This document shows positions 7,964 to 15,368 of a DNA stretch of 64,000 nucleotides, one piece after another. This DNA comes from 20CM-2-65-7 sp036558345 (GTDB lineage Bacteria > Gemmatimonadota > Gemmatimonadetes > Gemmatimonadales > GWC2-71-9). Every line of letters starts with the position of its first letter. Position 1 is the first letter of the stretch. The translations under genes and the position numbers were made by a program. The stretch spans positions 26,598-90,597 of the forward strand of contig DATBFV010000098.1 of assembly GCA_036558345.1 (NCBI GenBank). The letters are read 5' to 3'. The notes under the pieces were generated by a model that worked only from the letters and a program-made list of their open reading frames with translations, made no database searches and had not been told where the DNA came from.

Positions 7964-9265
7964 TTACATCCTCTTTAGGAACTTGCCCATCTTGCGCATC
8001 TGCTGGAACTGTTCCAGCAGGCGATTCACTTCCTGGACCGGCCGTCCCGAACCCTTCGCGATCCGCAGCTTGCGATTGCCGTTCAACAGACTGGGATCGG
8101 CGCGCTCCGCCGGCGTCATCGACAGTACGATCGCCTCGACATGCTTCAGACGTTTGTCGTCCATCGACACGCCTTGGAGCGCTTTCGCGTTGATCCCCGG
8201 CAACAACCCCAGCACCTGCTTCAGCGGACCCATGTTCTGCATCTGCTTCAGGGCGACCAGAAAATCCTGCAGGTCCATGCCCTTTTTCGACTTCACCTTC
8301 TGCTCGAGCCGCTTCGCGGCGTCCGCGTCGATCGTCGCGGTCGCCTTTTCGACCAGCGCGACGACGTCGCCCTGTCCAAGGATCCGTCCCGCCATCCGGC
8401 CGGGGTCGAACGGCTCGAGCGCGTCGGTTTTCTCACCGACGCCGATGTACTTGATCGGCACGCCGGTCACGCCGTGAATCGACAGCGCCGCGCCGCCGCG
8501 GGCATCGCCGTCGAGCTTCGTCAGGATCACGCCCGTCAGCCCGACGCCGTCCTGAAAGCCGCGCGCGATCTTTACCGCATCCTGCCCCGTCATGCCGTCC
8601 GCGACGAGCAAGACTTCCTTTGGCGGCACCGCCGCCTTCAGCGCCTTCAGCTCGTCCATCATCTCGGCGTCGATCTGCAGCCGGCCCGCGGTATCGACAA
8701 TGACCGTCCGCGCGCGTTCGGACTCGGCTTCACGCAACGCCTTCTTCACGAGCGCCGGAACGTCCTTCTCCCCTCCCCCTTCGGCCGGGAGAACCGGCAC
8801 TCCCACCTGCTGCCCGAGCTGCCGTAACTGCTCGGTCGCGGCCGGGCGATAAATGTCGGCCGCCACGAGCGCGGGCGCTTTCTGCTCCAGTTTGAGACGC
8901 CTCGCGAGCTTCGCCGCGGTGGTGGTCTTCCCCGATCCCTGTAACCCGACGAGCAGAACGACCGTCGGGCCTACGGAGGCGAAGTCGAGGCCCGCTTTGG
9001 TACCGCCAAGCAGCGCCGCGATTTCGTCATGGACCAGCTTGACGACTTGCTGGCCGGGACTGACGGACTTGACCTGCAGCGCTCCAACCGCCCGCTCGCG
9101 CACGCGCTCGACGAACCCGCGTGTGACCTCGAAACTCACATCCGCCTCGAGCAGGTGGCGGCGAATCTCGCGCAGCGCGTCGGTAACGTCGCTTTCCGAG
9201 AGCACCCCGCGACCTCTGAGCCGGTTCAATACCCCGGTCAGCTGCTCGGAAAGGGCCGTAAACAT
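7964..9265 (-). CDS. ffh: Signal recognition particle protein Ffh
   Basis: A 433-residue SRP54 GTPase that with 4.5S RNA targets nascent membrane proteins to FtsY. An N-terminal four-helix bundle (1-90) is followed by the G domain with G1 GLQGSGKTTTAAKLA, DIYRPAA, G3 VDTAGRLQ, G4 LTKLDGDARGGAAL and GVGEKTDALEPFDP. The methionine-rich M domain occupies about 325-433 and ends MRKMGKFLKRM. It heads the operon that continues into rpsP. Its start is only 61 bases from the divergent DUF445 gene. Confidence 0.97.
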   Translation of the reverse strand: MFTALSEQLTGVLNRLRGRGVLSESDVTDALREIRRHLLEADVSFEVTRGFVERVRERAVGALQVKSVSPGQQVVKLVHDEIAALLGGTKAGLDFASVGPTVVLLVGLQGSGKTTTAAKLARRLKLEQKAPALVAADIYRPAATEQLRQLGQQVGVPVLPAEGGGEKDVPALVKKALREAESERARTVIVDTAGRLQIDAEMMDELKALKAAVPPKEVLLVADGMTGQDAVKIARGFQDGVGLTGVILTKLDGDARGGAALSIHGVTGVPIKYIGVGEKTDALEPFDPGRMAGRILGQGDVVALVEKATATIDADAAKRLEQKVKSKKGMDLQDFLVALKQMQNMGPLKQVLGLLPGINAKALQGVSMDDKRLKHVEAIVLSMTPAERADPSLLNGNRKLRIAKGSGRPVQEVNRLLEQFQQMRKMGKFLKRM

Positions 9266-9312
9266 AAGCGTAGCAAGCTAAATGGCGAGTCGCCCTAAAC
9301 CAAGTGGGCCGC

Positions 9313-9319
9313 TTATCTT
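9313..9319 (+). promoter_or_regulatory. Candidate -10 box of a leaderless transcript
   Basis: TTATCTT ends 7 bases before the GTG at 9327. The same heptamer stands 9 bases before the Ser/Thr kinase start at 61493. This spacing suggests transcription starts at or next to the start codon, and it supports the GTG at 9327 over the ATG at 9282. Confidence 0.4.
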
Positions 9320-9326
9320 CGCCTCT

Positions 9327-10616
9327 GTGACTCAGCTAGCGCCTCAGCCTACGCCTCAGTGGGAACGGCCGGACGATGCCGAGCGCCAGGCTCGTCTTGT
9401 CGCGATGAAGTGGCGGGCGACCGCGCTGTTGGGCGTCGCGCTCCTCGTATTCATAGCGGCAAGGATTTACGAGCCACTGTACCCCTGGCTGGGGTATGTC
9501 CGCGCGATGGCGGAGGCGTCTCTGGTTGGGGGTCTCGCCGACTGGTTCGCGGTGACCGCACTGTTCAGGCATCCCCTCGGCTTGCCGATTCCCCACACCG
9601 CGATCGTCGCCACGCGCAAAGAGCGCATCGGGCAGATCCTCGGCAACTTCGTACAGAACCATTTCTTGTCGCGAGAGGTCATCGCCGCGAACCTGCGGCG
9701 CGTGCATCCGGCCGAGCGGGCGTCGCAGTGGCTCGCCGATCGCAAACATGCGCACCAGATCTCCCGGCAGTTCGCCAGTGGTTTGGTGAAAACGCTGGAC
9801 GGCTTGCCTCCAAACGAGCTGCAGGACCTCCTGAGCCAGGTCGTACGAAACCGCGTCCGCACGATCCAAGTCGCGCCCGCCCTGGGCAAGACCCTGGCAC
9901 TCGCGCTCGCCGACAACCGGCAGGAAGAACTCCTCAATGCGACCGTGCGGCTTGCCGCGGAAGCGGTTCGAAACAATCGCGACTTGATTCGCGAGCGCGT
10001 GCGGCAGGAGACGCCGTGGTGGGTGCCGCCCGTACTCGACGACAAGATCTACCAGAAGATCATCGTCGCCGTCGAACGGCTGCTCCAGGATATGGTGATG
10101 GATCCGGCGCATCCGTTGCGCAACGCCTTCGACAAGGCGATCAACGATTTCATCGAGCGGCTGCAACATTCGCCTGAGGTGATCGCGCGCGCCGAGGCGC
10201 TCAAGGACGAGTGGCTGATGGGCGCGCAGACCGATGAGCTGGCGCGGAAGCTGTGGGAGGGCGTGCGACAGGCGATCGAGAAATACGCGACCAAGACGGA
10301 TGGGGGGAGTGGCGCGAGTCCCAATCCACTCGACAGCGGCCTCGCGGAATTCGGCGTCGCGCTGTTGTCGAATCCCACGCTGCTGGCCGATATCGATGAT
10401 CTGCTGATCGACGTCACGGCCGGCGTCGTCGAGCGCTACCGACGCGAGATCGGCGATCTCATCGCGCAGACGGTGGCGAGCTGGGATGCAGGCGCGACGT
10501 CACGGCGGTTCGAGCTGGCGGTGGGACGAGACCTGCAGTTTGTCCGGATCAACGGCACGCTGGTGGGCGGGTTGGTTGGCTTGCTGATCTACACGATTAC
10601 TCGTTTCCTCCGCTGA
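9327..10616 (+). CDS. DUF445 family membrane protein
   Basis: A 429-residue protein of the DUF445 (YjiN/YheB-like) family; function unknown. One membrane segment lies near the N-terminus (ALLGVALLVFIAARIY). It is followed by the family signature AMAEASLVGGLADWFAVTALFRHPLGLPIPHTAI, a long helical, charged cytoplasmic or periplasmic region, and a C-terminal hydrophobic segment (GTLVGGLVGLLIYTITRFL). An ATG at 9282 would add 15 residues, but a TTATCTT box just before the GTG favours the shorter form. Its last 20 bases overlap the convergent metalloprotease gene. Confidence 0.85.
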   Translation: MTQLAPQPTPQWERPDDAERQARLVAMKWRATALLGVALLVFIAARIYEPLYPWLGYVRAMAEASLVGGLADWFAVTALFRHPLGLPIPHTAIVATRKERIGQILGNFVQNHFLSREVIAANLRRVHPAERASQWLADRKHAHQISRQFASGLVKTLDGLPPNELQDLLSQVVRNRVRTIQVAPALGKTLALALADNRQEELLNATVRLAAEAVRNNRDLIRERVRQETPWWVPPVLDDKIYQKIIVAVERLLQDMVMDPAHPLRNAFDKAINDFIERLQHSPEVIARAEALKDEWLMGAQTDELARKLWEGVRQAIEKYATKTDGGSGASPNPLDSGLAEFGVALLSNPTLLADIDDLLIDVTAGVVERYRREIGDLIAQTVASWDAGATSRRFELAVGRDLQFVRINGTLVGGLVGLLIYTITRFLR

Positions 10617-11823
10617 GCTTCACGGTCGGAATAGCGGACCAGCCTTTCCAGTTCGCCGGCGCATCGACGAGACGGACCACGGGTCTGCCGTCGACCACAA
10701 GCTGCTTCACGTCGGCCCGCCGGCCCGCTGGCCCGCCGGCACGGCGCTTCGCCCACGCTCGTTGCAGTCCCGCAGCAAATCGGTTCGCGGCGGCCTGGTC
10801 GTCCCACACGCTGTACCACACGAGCACGTCGCTCTTGGGCCCGAGGACCTCGTAGCGGTCACCGTCCCATCCGCTGGCCAGCGTCGCCGCCTCCGTCTCT
10901 TCTCCTAACAACTGTTGAAACAAGAGGCGCGTCTCGTACTCCCCCAGATTGTCTTCCCACTGCACGGTGTCTGCCCGGGTGACGAATCGCAGCTCGGTTG
11001 GCTCATCGTGCAGCCCATACTTCTCGGGATGCAGGATCTGCTCCGTCGACCGCGGCATCGAATCGAGGACTGAGACGCCGAAGTACTTGTGCCGGAACCA
11101 GACGATAAAGTCGGCGCCCCCGAGGTAGGGGAAGATCAGGCCTTCGCGAATCCACAGCGGGGCGTGCGCGAATTGCTTCATCTGGTCTTGCTGCGCCGCC
11201 ATTGCCGAGCGCTGATTCCAGAACCAGCCGAGCGGCAGAGTATCGGGCTTCTGTTCCGGCATGAGGACGGGGATCTGCGCGACCGTCGCCTGGCCCTCGA
11301 GGATCGCCTGTGCGGCGGAGCGGCGGTCGTTCGCGTGCCGCTGGTTGATGATGGAATCGAGGCGGACGTACTGATCCTGCAGCGCATGTACCAGCTCGTG
11401 CGATACGACGATGCGCAGCTGAAACGGCTCGATGTCGGCGGGGATGTACAGCGCGTTGGAGTCGGGATCGTAGTAGCCCGCCACCTGCTCGGTCAGCACG
11501 TCGATCATCGTCGGCCGGAGCTCGAGCGAATCGGGGATCAAGCCGAAGAGCCGCAGCGCCGACTGCAAGCCCCCGAGCTCGGCCGGTGGCAGATCCTCGT
11601 CGAACTTGTGGATCAGATAGTCGCGCACCTGCTGGCGGGACCGACGCAACACCACGGGTTCGGTCTTGAAGCGCAGGCCTGTGGTTTGGGCGACAGGGGC
11701 CATCATGCGATGCACCATATCCTTCAAATCGGCCTCGCCCTGCACCGCCTGCGCGCGTTCGCGGCACGCCAGCGTCAACGCCGCGACGACTGCACAGGCG
11801 ACGAACCGTGTCAACCGGCCCAC
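10597..11823 (-). CDS. Lipoprotein with HEXXH zinc-metalloprotease motif
   Basis: A 408-residue exported protein of no named family that I recognise. A short signal peptide ends in the lipobox LTLAC. VVSHELVHALQDQYV carries HEXXH, and ILEGQATVAQ about 40 residues later offers a Glu as third zinc ligand, the gluzincin arrangement. The segment EQVAGYYDPDSNALYIP precedes it. A zinc peptidase is likely; the substrate is unknown. The GTG start lies 13 bases inside the upstream Clp-like gene, so the two are coupled. Near the C-terminus the octamer array at 10714-10745 encodes an Arg/Ala/Gly-rich insert (RRAGGPAGRR). It overlaps the DUF445 tail by 20 bases. Confidence 0.75.
   Translation of the reverse strand: MGRLTRFVACAVVAALTLACRERAQAVQGEADLKDMVHRMMAPVAQTTGLRFKTEPVVLRRSRQQVRDYLIHKFDEDLPPAELGGLQSALRLFGLIPDSLELRPTMIDVLTEQVAGYYDPDSNALYIPADIEPFQLRIVVSHELVHALQDQYVRLDSIINQRHANDRRSAAQAILEGQATVAQIPVLMPEQKPDTLPLGWFWNQRSAMAAQQDQMKQFAHAPLWIREGLIFPYLGGADFIVWFRHKYFGVSVLDSMPRSTEQILHPEKYGLHDEPTELRFVTRADTVQWEDNLGEYETRLLFQQLLGEETEAATLASGWDGDRYEVLGPKSDVLVWYSVWDDQAAANRFAAGLQRAWAKRRAGGPAGRRADVKQLVVDGRPVVRLVDAPANWKGWSAIPTVKLSGGNE
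10714..10745. repeat. Tandem octamer array inside the metalloprotease gene
   Basis: Four consecutive 8-base units: GGCCCGCC, GGCCCGCT, GGCCCGCC and GGCACGGC. Eight is not a multiple of three, so the units are translated in shifting frames and the array looks imposed on the coding sequence rather than built from a repeated peptide. Confidence 0.7.
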
Positions 11824-12959
11824 TCGATCCCTTTACCGGCGGCGAGCCCCACGACCCGTGCGATGTCTTTCCCTGACACGACCAGCCCCTGACGCTCGAG
11901 TTCGGCGCGCAGGCGCCGGTCGAGATCGTCGCGTTGCTCTTCGAGCGGCGGAGGTCGCCGGACGTCGCCGGAGGGCGCCGCAGGTTGTTCCTCCGTCGTC
12001 TTCCGGCGTCCCTCGCCGCCTCCCAGGAGACTCTCAATCTCCTCACCGAATCTCTGCAACACCGTGGCGAGATCCGGCACCGGCTCTTCGGGCCTGGGCT
12101 CGTCCTCACTCACGCCCCGCCGCATCGCCGCTTCGACTTTTTTCCGGTCGCGGATCAGCCGGTCGAGCTCGGGCGAGACCTGGGCAGTCGCCTGCGCATG
12201 CGCGCACGCCTCGTCGAGGACGTCGATCGCCTTGTCGGGTCGCGCGCGCTCGGGGACGAAGCGGTCGGTGAGAACGATCGCCGCCTTCAGGGCGTCGTCC
12301 GAAATCGCCACGGCGTGGTGGCGTTCGAGCCGCGGACGCCGCGCGACGAGCACTTCCCAGGTCTGGATCGCATCGAGCTCGTCGATGGTCACCGGCTGGA
12401 AGCGCCGCTCGAGAGCGGGATCGCTTTTGACCCACTTGTTGTACTCCTCACCCGTCGTCGCGCCGATCACGCGGATGTCGCCCCGCACCAGCGCGGGTTT
12501 CAGCATGTTGGCGGCATCCATGGCTGCACCCATCGCCGTACCTTGACCGATGAGATTGTGGAGCTCATCGACGAACAGGATGAGATTGCGGTCCGCCTGC
12601 AGCGCCTGCACGAGGCGGCGAATGCGCTCCTCGTACTGCCCGCGGAAGGAGGTGCCGGCGAGCATCGAGACATGATCGAGGCCGAGGATACGGGCATCCT
12701 TGAGGGCGGGTGGGACGTCACCTGAGGCGATGCGCTGCGCGAGTCCCTCGACGATCGCCGTCTTCCCGACGCCTGCCTTGCCCACGAGCGCGGCGTTGTT
12801 CTTTCCCTGTCGCAGCAGGATATCGACAACGCGCGCGATTTCGCTGCTGCGGCACCGCACCGGCTCGAGATCGCCGCGGCGCGCCTGCGCCGTGATGTCG
12901 ATCCCTACCCGCTCGAGCACGTCGCCCGAATCAAACAGTCCTTCGAACGGATTGCCCAT
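11811..12959 (-). CDS. Single-domain ClpA/ClpB-type AAA+ ATPase
   Basis: A 382-residue ATPase equal to the first AAA+ module (D1) of ClpA/ClpB. It has Walker A GKAGVGKTAIVEGLA, the pore-loop region LAGTSFRGQYEERIR, Walker B LILFVDELHNLIGQG, sensor 1 VIGATTGEEYNKW with the arginine-finger segment DPALERRFQP, and sensor 2 ERARPDKAIDVLDEA. The N-terminal Clp_N domain, the coiled-coil arm and the second AAA+ module are absent. The C-terminus (LVVSGKDIARVVGLAAGKGIEW) resembles the strand that joins D1 to D2 in ClpB, and stops there. Its neighbours are a prepilin peptidase upstream and a lipoprotein protease downstream. Its role is unknown. Confidence 0.82.
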   Translation of the reverse strand: MGNPFEGLFDSGDVLERVGIDITAQARRGDLEPVRCRSSEIARVVDILLRQGKNNAALVGKAGVGKTAIVEGLAQRIASGDVPPALKDARILGLDHVSMLAGTSFRGQYEERIRRLVQALQADRNLILFVDELHNLIGQGTAMGAAMDAANMLKPALVRGDIRVIGATTGEEYNKWVKSDPALERRFQPVTIDELDAIQTWEVLVARRPRLERHHAVAISDDALKAAIVLTDRFVPERARPDKAIDVLDEACAHAQATAQVSPELDRLIRDRKKVEAAMRRGVSEDEPRPEEPVPDLATVLQRFGEEIESLLGGGEGRRKTTEEQPAAPSGDVRRPPPLEEQRDDLDRRLRAELERQGLVVSGKDIARVVGLAAGKGIEWAG

Positions 12960-12964
12960 GTCTG

Positions 12965-13735
12965 TCAGTCACCCTTCAAGAAATGACCGTACCAGGCGAC
13001 GATCGCGTCACCAAACACAAATGCCACGGCGGCGCCTACCGCGAGGAATACCCCGAAGGGTACCAGTCGCTTCTTCTTGATAGATAACGGAATGAAGATG
13101 AGCGACCCAAGCGCGGCGCCCGCGAAAACGGTGAGGAGCACACCCTGCCAGCCGACAAAGCTCCCGACCATTGCCATCATCTTCACGTCTCCGCCACCCA
13201 TCGCATCTTCCTTGAACACCCACGTGCCGGCCACGCCTACCAGCCACAGCAACACAAAGCCCACGGCGGCGCCGAGCAGCGCCGTGAGAAATCCGTGCAC
13301 GCCGCCGCCGAGCGCGAGCAGCAAACCGATGACGAGCCCGCCCCACGTGAACTCGTCCGGAATGAGGTAGTGGCGGGCATCGGTGATCGCGATGCCGAGG
13401 AGGATCGTTCCCAACAGGGCCGCGCTCACCGCGCGCAGCGTCGGTCCGTATACAAACACGGAGACGCCGAAGAGCGCGCCGACGAGCGCTTCGATCAGTG
13501 GATACTGCTTCGAAATGGGATTGTGGCACCACCGGCATTTGCCCCGGAGCCACAGCCAGGAGAACAGCGGGATGTTGTCGCGCCAGGCGATGGGCTGCTT
13601 GCAGTTGGGACAGGTCGAGCGAGGCCGCACCAGCGACTGATCGCGCGGCAGGCGAAGAATACAGACGTTGAGGAAGCTGCCGACGCACAGGCCGAGGAGG
13701 ACGGCGCCGCCGACGATCACGAGATCAGCGCCCAC
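12965..13735 (-). CDS. pilD: Prepilin peptidase / N-methyltransferase
   Basis: A 256-residue polytopic aspartyl protease that trims and methylates type IV pilin-like precursors. The N-terminal domain carries the GSFLNVCILRLPR motif and two CxxC pairs (CPNCKQ, CRWCHNP) typical of the bifunctional form. The catalytic aspartates are in ITDARHYLIPDE and in GGGDVKMMAMVG. About eight hydrophobic segments are visible. No pilin or secretion genes lie in this window, so its substrates are elsewhere. It starts 11 bases inside the upstream methyltransferase gene and is followed 5 bases later by the Clp-like gene. Confidence 0.93.
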   Translation of the reverse strand: MGADLVIVGGAVLLGLCVGSFLNVCILRLPRDQSLVRPRSTCPNCKQPIAWRDNIPLFSWLWLRGKCRWCHNPISKQYPLIEALVGALFGVSVFVYGPTLRAVSAALLGTILLGIAITDARHYLIPDEFTWGGLVIGLLLALGGGVHGFLTALLGAAVGFVLLWLVGVAGTWVFKEDAMGGGDVKMMAMVGSFVGWQGVLLTVFAGAALGSLIFIPLSIKKKRLVPFGVFLAVGAAVAFVFGDAIVAWYGHFLKGD

Positions 13736-14522
13736 GCAGCACCTCGTAGAGCAGGATGCCGGCGGCCACGGCCACGTTCAGCGACTCGGCGCCGCGCGCC
13801 AGCGGGATCGCAACCCGCTGCGCGGCAATGGCATTGAGCTGCGGGCGAATCCCCGCTCCTTCGTTGCCCACAATCACCGCAATGAGCTCCTTGCGTGAAT
13901 CGCTCATATCGAGTGCCCGCGGCAGCGGCACACCGTCCGCCGCCGCGGCCCACAGCGTGAGACCGTGCTCGCGTGCCCACGTGATGAACGGTGCATCATC
14001 GAGCTGTACGACCGGATGGCGAAATGTCGCGCCCATCGCGGCGCGGAGCGCTTTCGCATTCAGCGGATCGGCGCTGCCGCGGAGCAACAGACTCGCTGCG
14101 GCGCCGAGCGCATGTGCTGTGCGAATCAACGTCCCGACGTTTCCCGGATCCTGCACGCCGTCGATGACGAGCAACGGTCCACCTGGAATCTCCGCTAGCG
14201 TCCACAGGCGCGGCTGCACAATCGCCAGCACACCTTGCGGCGTATCGGTGCCGGCGAGATCGGCGAACGCCCGTGATCCCACCTCTTCGACCGGCACCGC
14301 GTGATTGGCCAGCTCCGTCGCGAGGGTCTGGCCGCGTGTGGTGCGCGCGAGCTCGGGGGCCACGAGCGCACCTTTGAACTCGAGGCCCGCGAGAAGCGCC
14401 TCTTCGACCAGGCGAACGCCCTCGATCACGGCCAGACCGCGCCGGCCCCGGGCCTTGCGGCGTTGGAGATCGCGAACGCTCGACTGCAGATTACTGCTGA
14501 TGCGGCCTCTTGTGCTGGTCAC
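13725..14522 (-). CDS. TrmH/SpoU family RNA 2'-O-methyltransferase
   Basis: A 265-residue SPOUT methyltransferase acting on rRNA or tRNA ribose. The N-terminal part (RDLQRRKARGRRGLAVIEG) is the substrate-binding domain found in RlmB/TsnR-type enzymes. The three knot motifs are VIDGVQDPGNVGTLIRTAHALG, VIVGNEGAGIRPQL and VAIPLARGAESLNVAVAAGILLYE. The exact target base cannot be assigned, so no symbol is given. It has a GTG start, with CATCTT on the minus strand about 9 bases upstream. It heads an operon with the prepilin peptidase, Clp-like ATPase and HEXXH lipoprotein. Confidence 0.92.
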   Translation of the reverse strand: MTSTRGRISSNLQSSVRDLQRRKARGRRGLAVIEGVRLVEEALLAGLEFKGALVAPELARTTRGQTLATELANHAVPVEEVGSRAFADLAGTDTPQGVLAIVQPRLWTLAEIPGGPLLVIDGVQDPGNVGTLIRTAHALGAAASLLLRGSADPLNAKALRAAMGATFRHPVVQLDDAPFITWAREHGLTLWAAAADGVPLPRALDMSDSRKELIAVIVGNEGAGIRPQLNAIAAQRVAIPLARGAESLNVAVAAGILLYEVLRGR

Positions 14523-14551
14523 GTGTCACCTAAGATGACCTTGCCCAATTC

Positions 14552-15367
14552 ATGAGGATAGCCCTCACGATCGGCGGCTCGGACTCGGGGGGCGCCGCGG
14601 GCATTCAGGCCGACCTCAAGACCTTCCATCAGTTCGGGGTCTACGGCACGAGCGCGATCACCGCCGTGACCGCGCAGAACACGAGGGGCGTCACCGATTG
14701 GCAGGCCATGCCCCCGGCCCTGGTCGCGAAGCAGATCGATGCGCTCGCGGCGGACTTGCGACCCGGCGCGTTGAAAAGCGGCATGTTGGGGTCTGGAGAG
14801 ATCGTCGAGACCGTCGCAGAGCGCATCGCGCGCCACCGCCTGACCACCTACGTGCTGGACCCGGTGATGGTGGCGACATCGGGTGACCGGTTGCTCGATC
14901 GCGATGCGGAGCAACTGATCGCGCGCCGGCTCGCGCCCCTCGCGCTCCTCGTGGCGCCGAACCTGAATGAAGTCGAAATCCTCGTCGGCGAGGAGGTGCG
15001 GACACCGGATCAGATGGAGCGGGCCGGACGCGCGCTGGTGAGCATGGGCGCGCGCGCCGCGCTCGTGAAGGGTGGCCATCTCGCCGGCGCCGCGCTGGTC
15101 GACGTGCTGGTCCACGAGAGTGGCGTGCGACGTTTCACCCACGAGCGTATCGACACGACCTCGACGCACGGCACCGGGTGCACGCTCTCGGCCGCGATCA
15201 CGGCGGGACTCGCGCTCGGCCGGCCGCTCGAGCAGGCGGTGGCGGACGGGTTGGACTTCGTGCACCGCGCCATTGCCGCGGCGCCGGGGCTCGGAAGCAA
15301 CGAGGGGCACGGGCCACTCAACCACTTTGTGCCCGCGCCCCCCCGACCACCAACGGAAGGCTTCTAG
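14552..15367 (+). CDS. thiD: Hydroxymethylpyrimidine / phosphomethylpyrimidine kinase
   Basis: A 271-residue ribokinase-family enzyme that phosphorylates HMP and HMP-P in thiamine synthesis. It starts MRIALTIGGSDSGGAAGIQADLKTF, the substrate-binding signature. TSAITAVTAQNTRGV, LKSGMLGS, VLDPVMVATSGDRLL and NLNEVEILVG follow, and the catalytic motif is THGTGCTLSAAITAGLALG. No other thiamine genes are adjacent, and I see no TPP riboswitch in the 29 bases before the start. It ends one base from the convergent DUF5916 gene. Confidence 0.94.
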   Translation: MRIALTIGGSDSGGAAGIQADLKTFHQFGVYGTSAITAVTAQNTRGVTDWQAMPPALVAKQIDALAADLRPGALKSGMLGSGEIVETVAERIARHRLTTYVLDPVMVATSGDRLLDRDAEQLIARRLAPLALLVAPNLNEVEILVGEEVRTPDQMERAGRALVSMGARAALVKGGHLAGAALVDVLVHESGVRRFTHERIDTTSTHGTGCTLSAAITAGLALGRPLEQAVADGLDFVHRAIAAAPGLGSNEGHGPLNHFVPAPPRPPTEGF

Positions 15368-15368
15368 C

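Noticed and set aside
14523..14551. TPP riboswitch before thiD
   Set aside because: Only 29 bases separate thiD from the divergent methyltransferase start, too short for the riboswitch.
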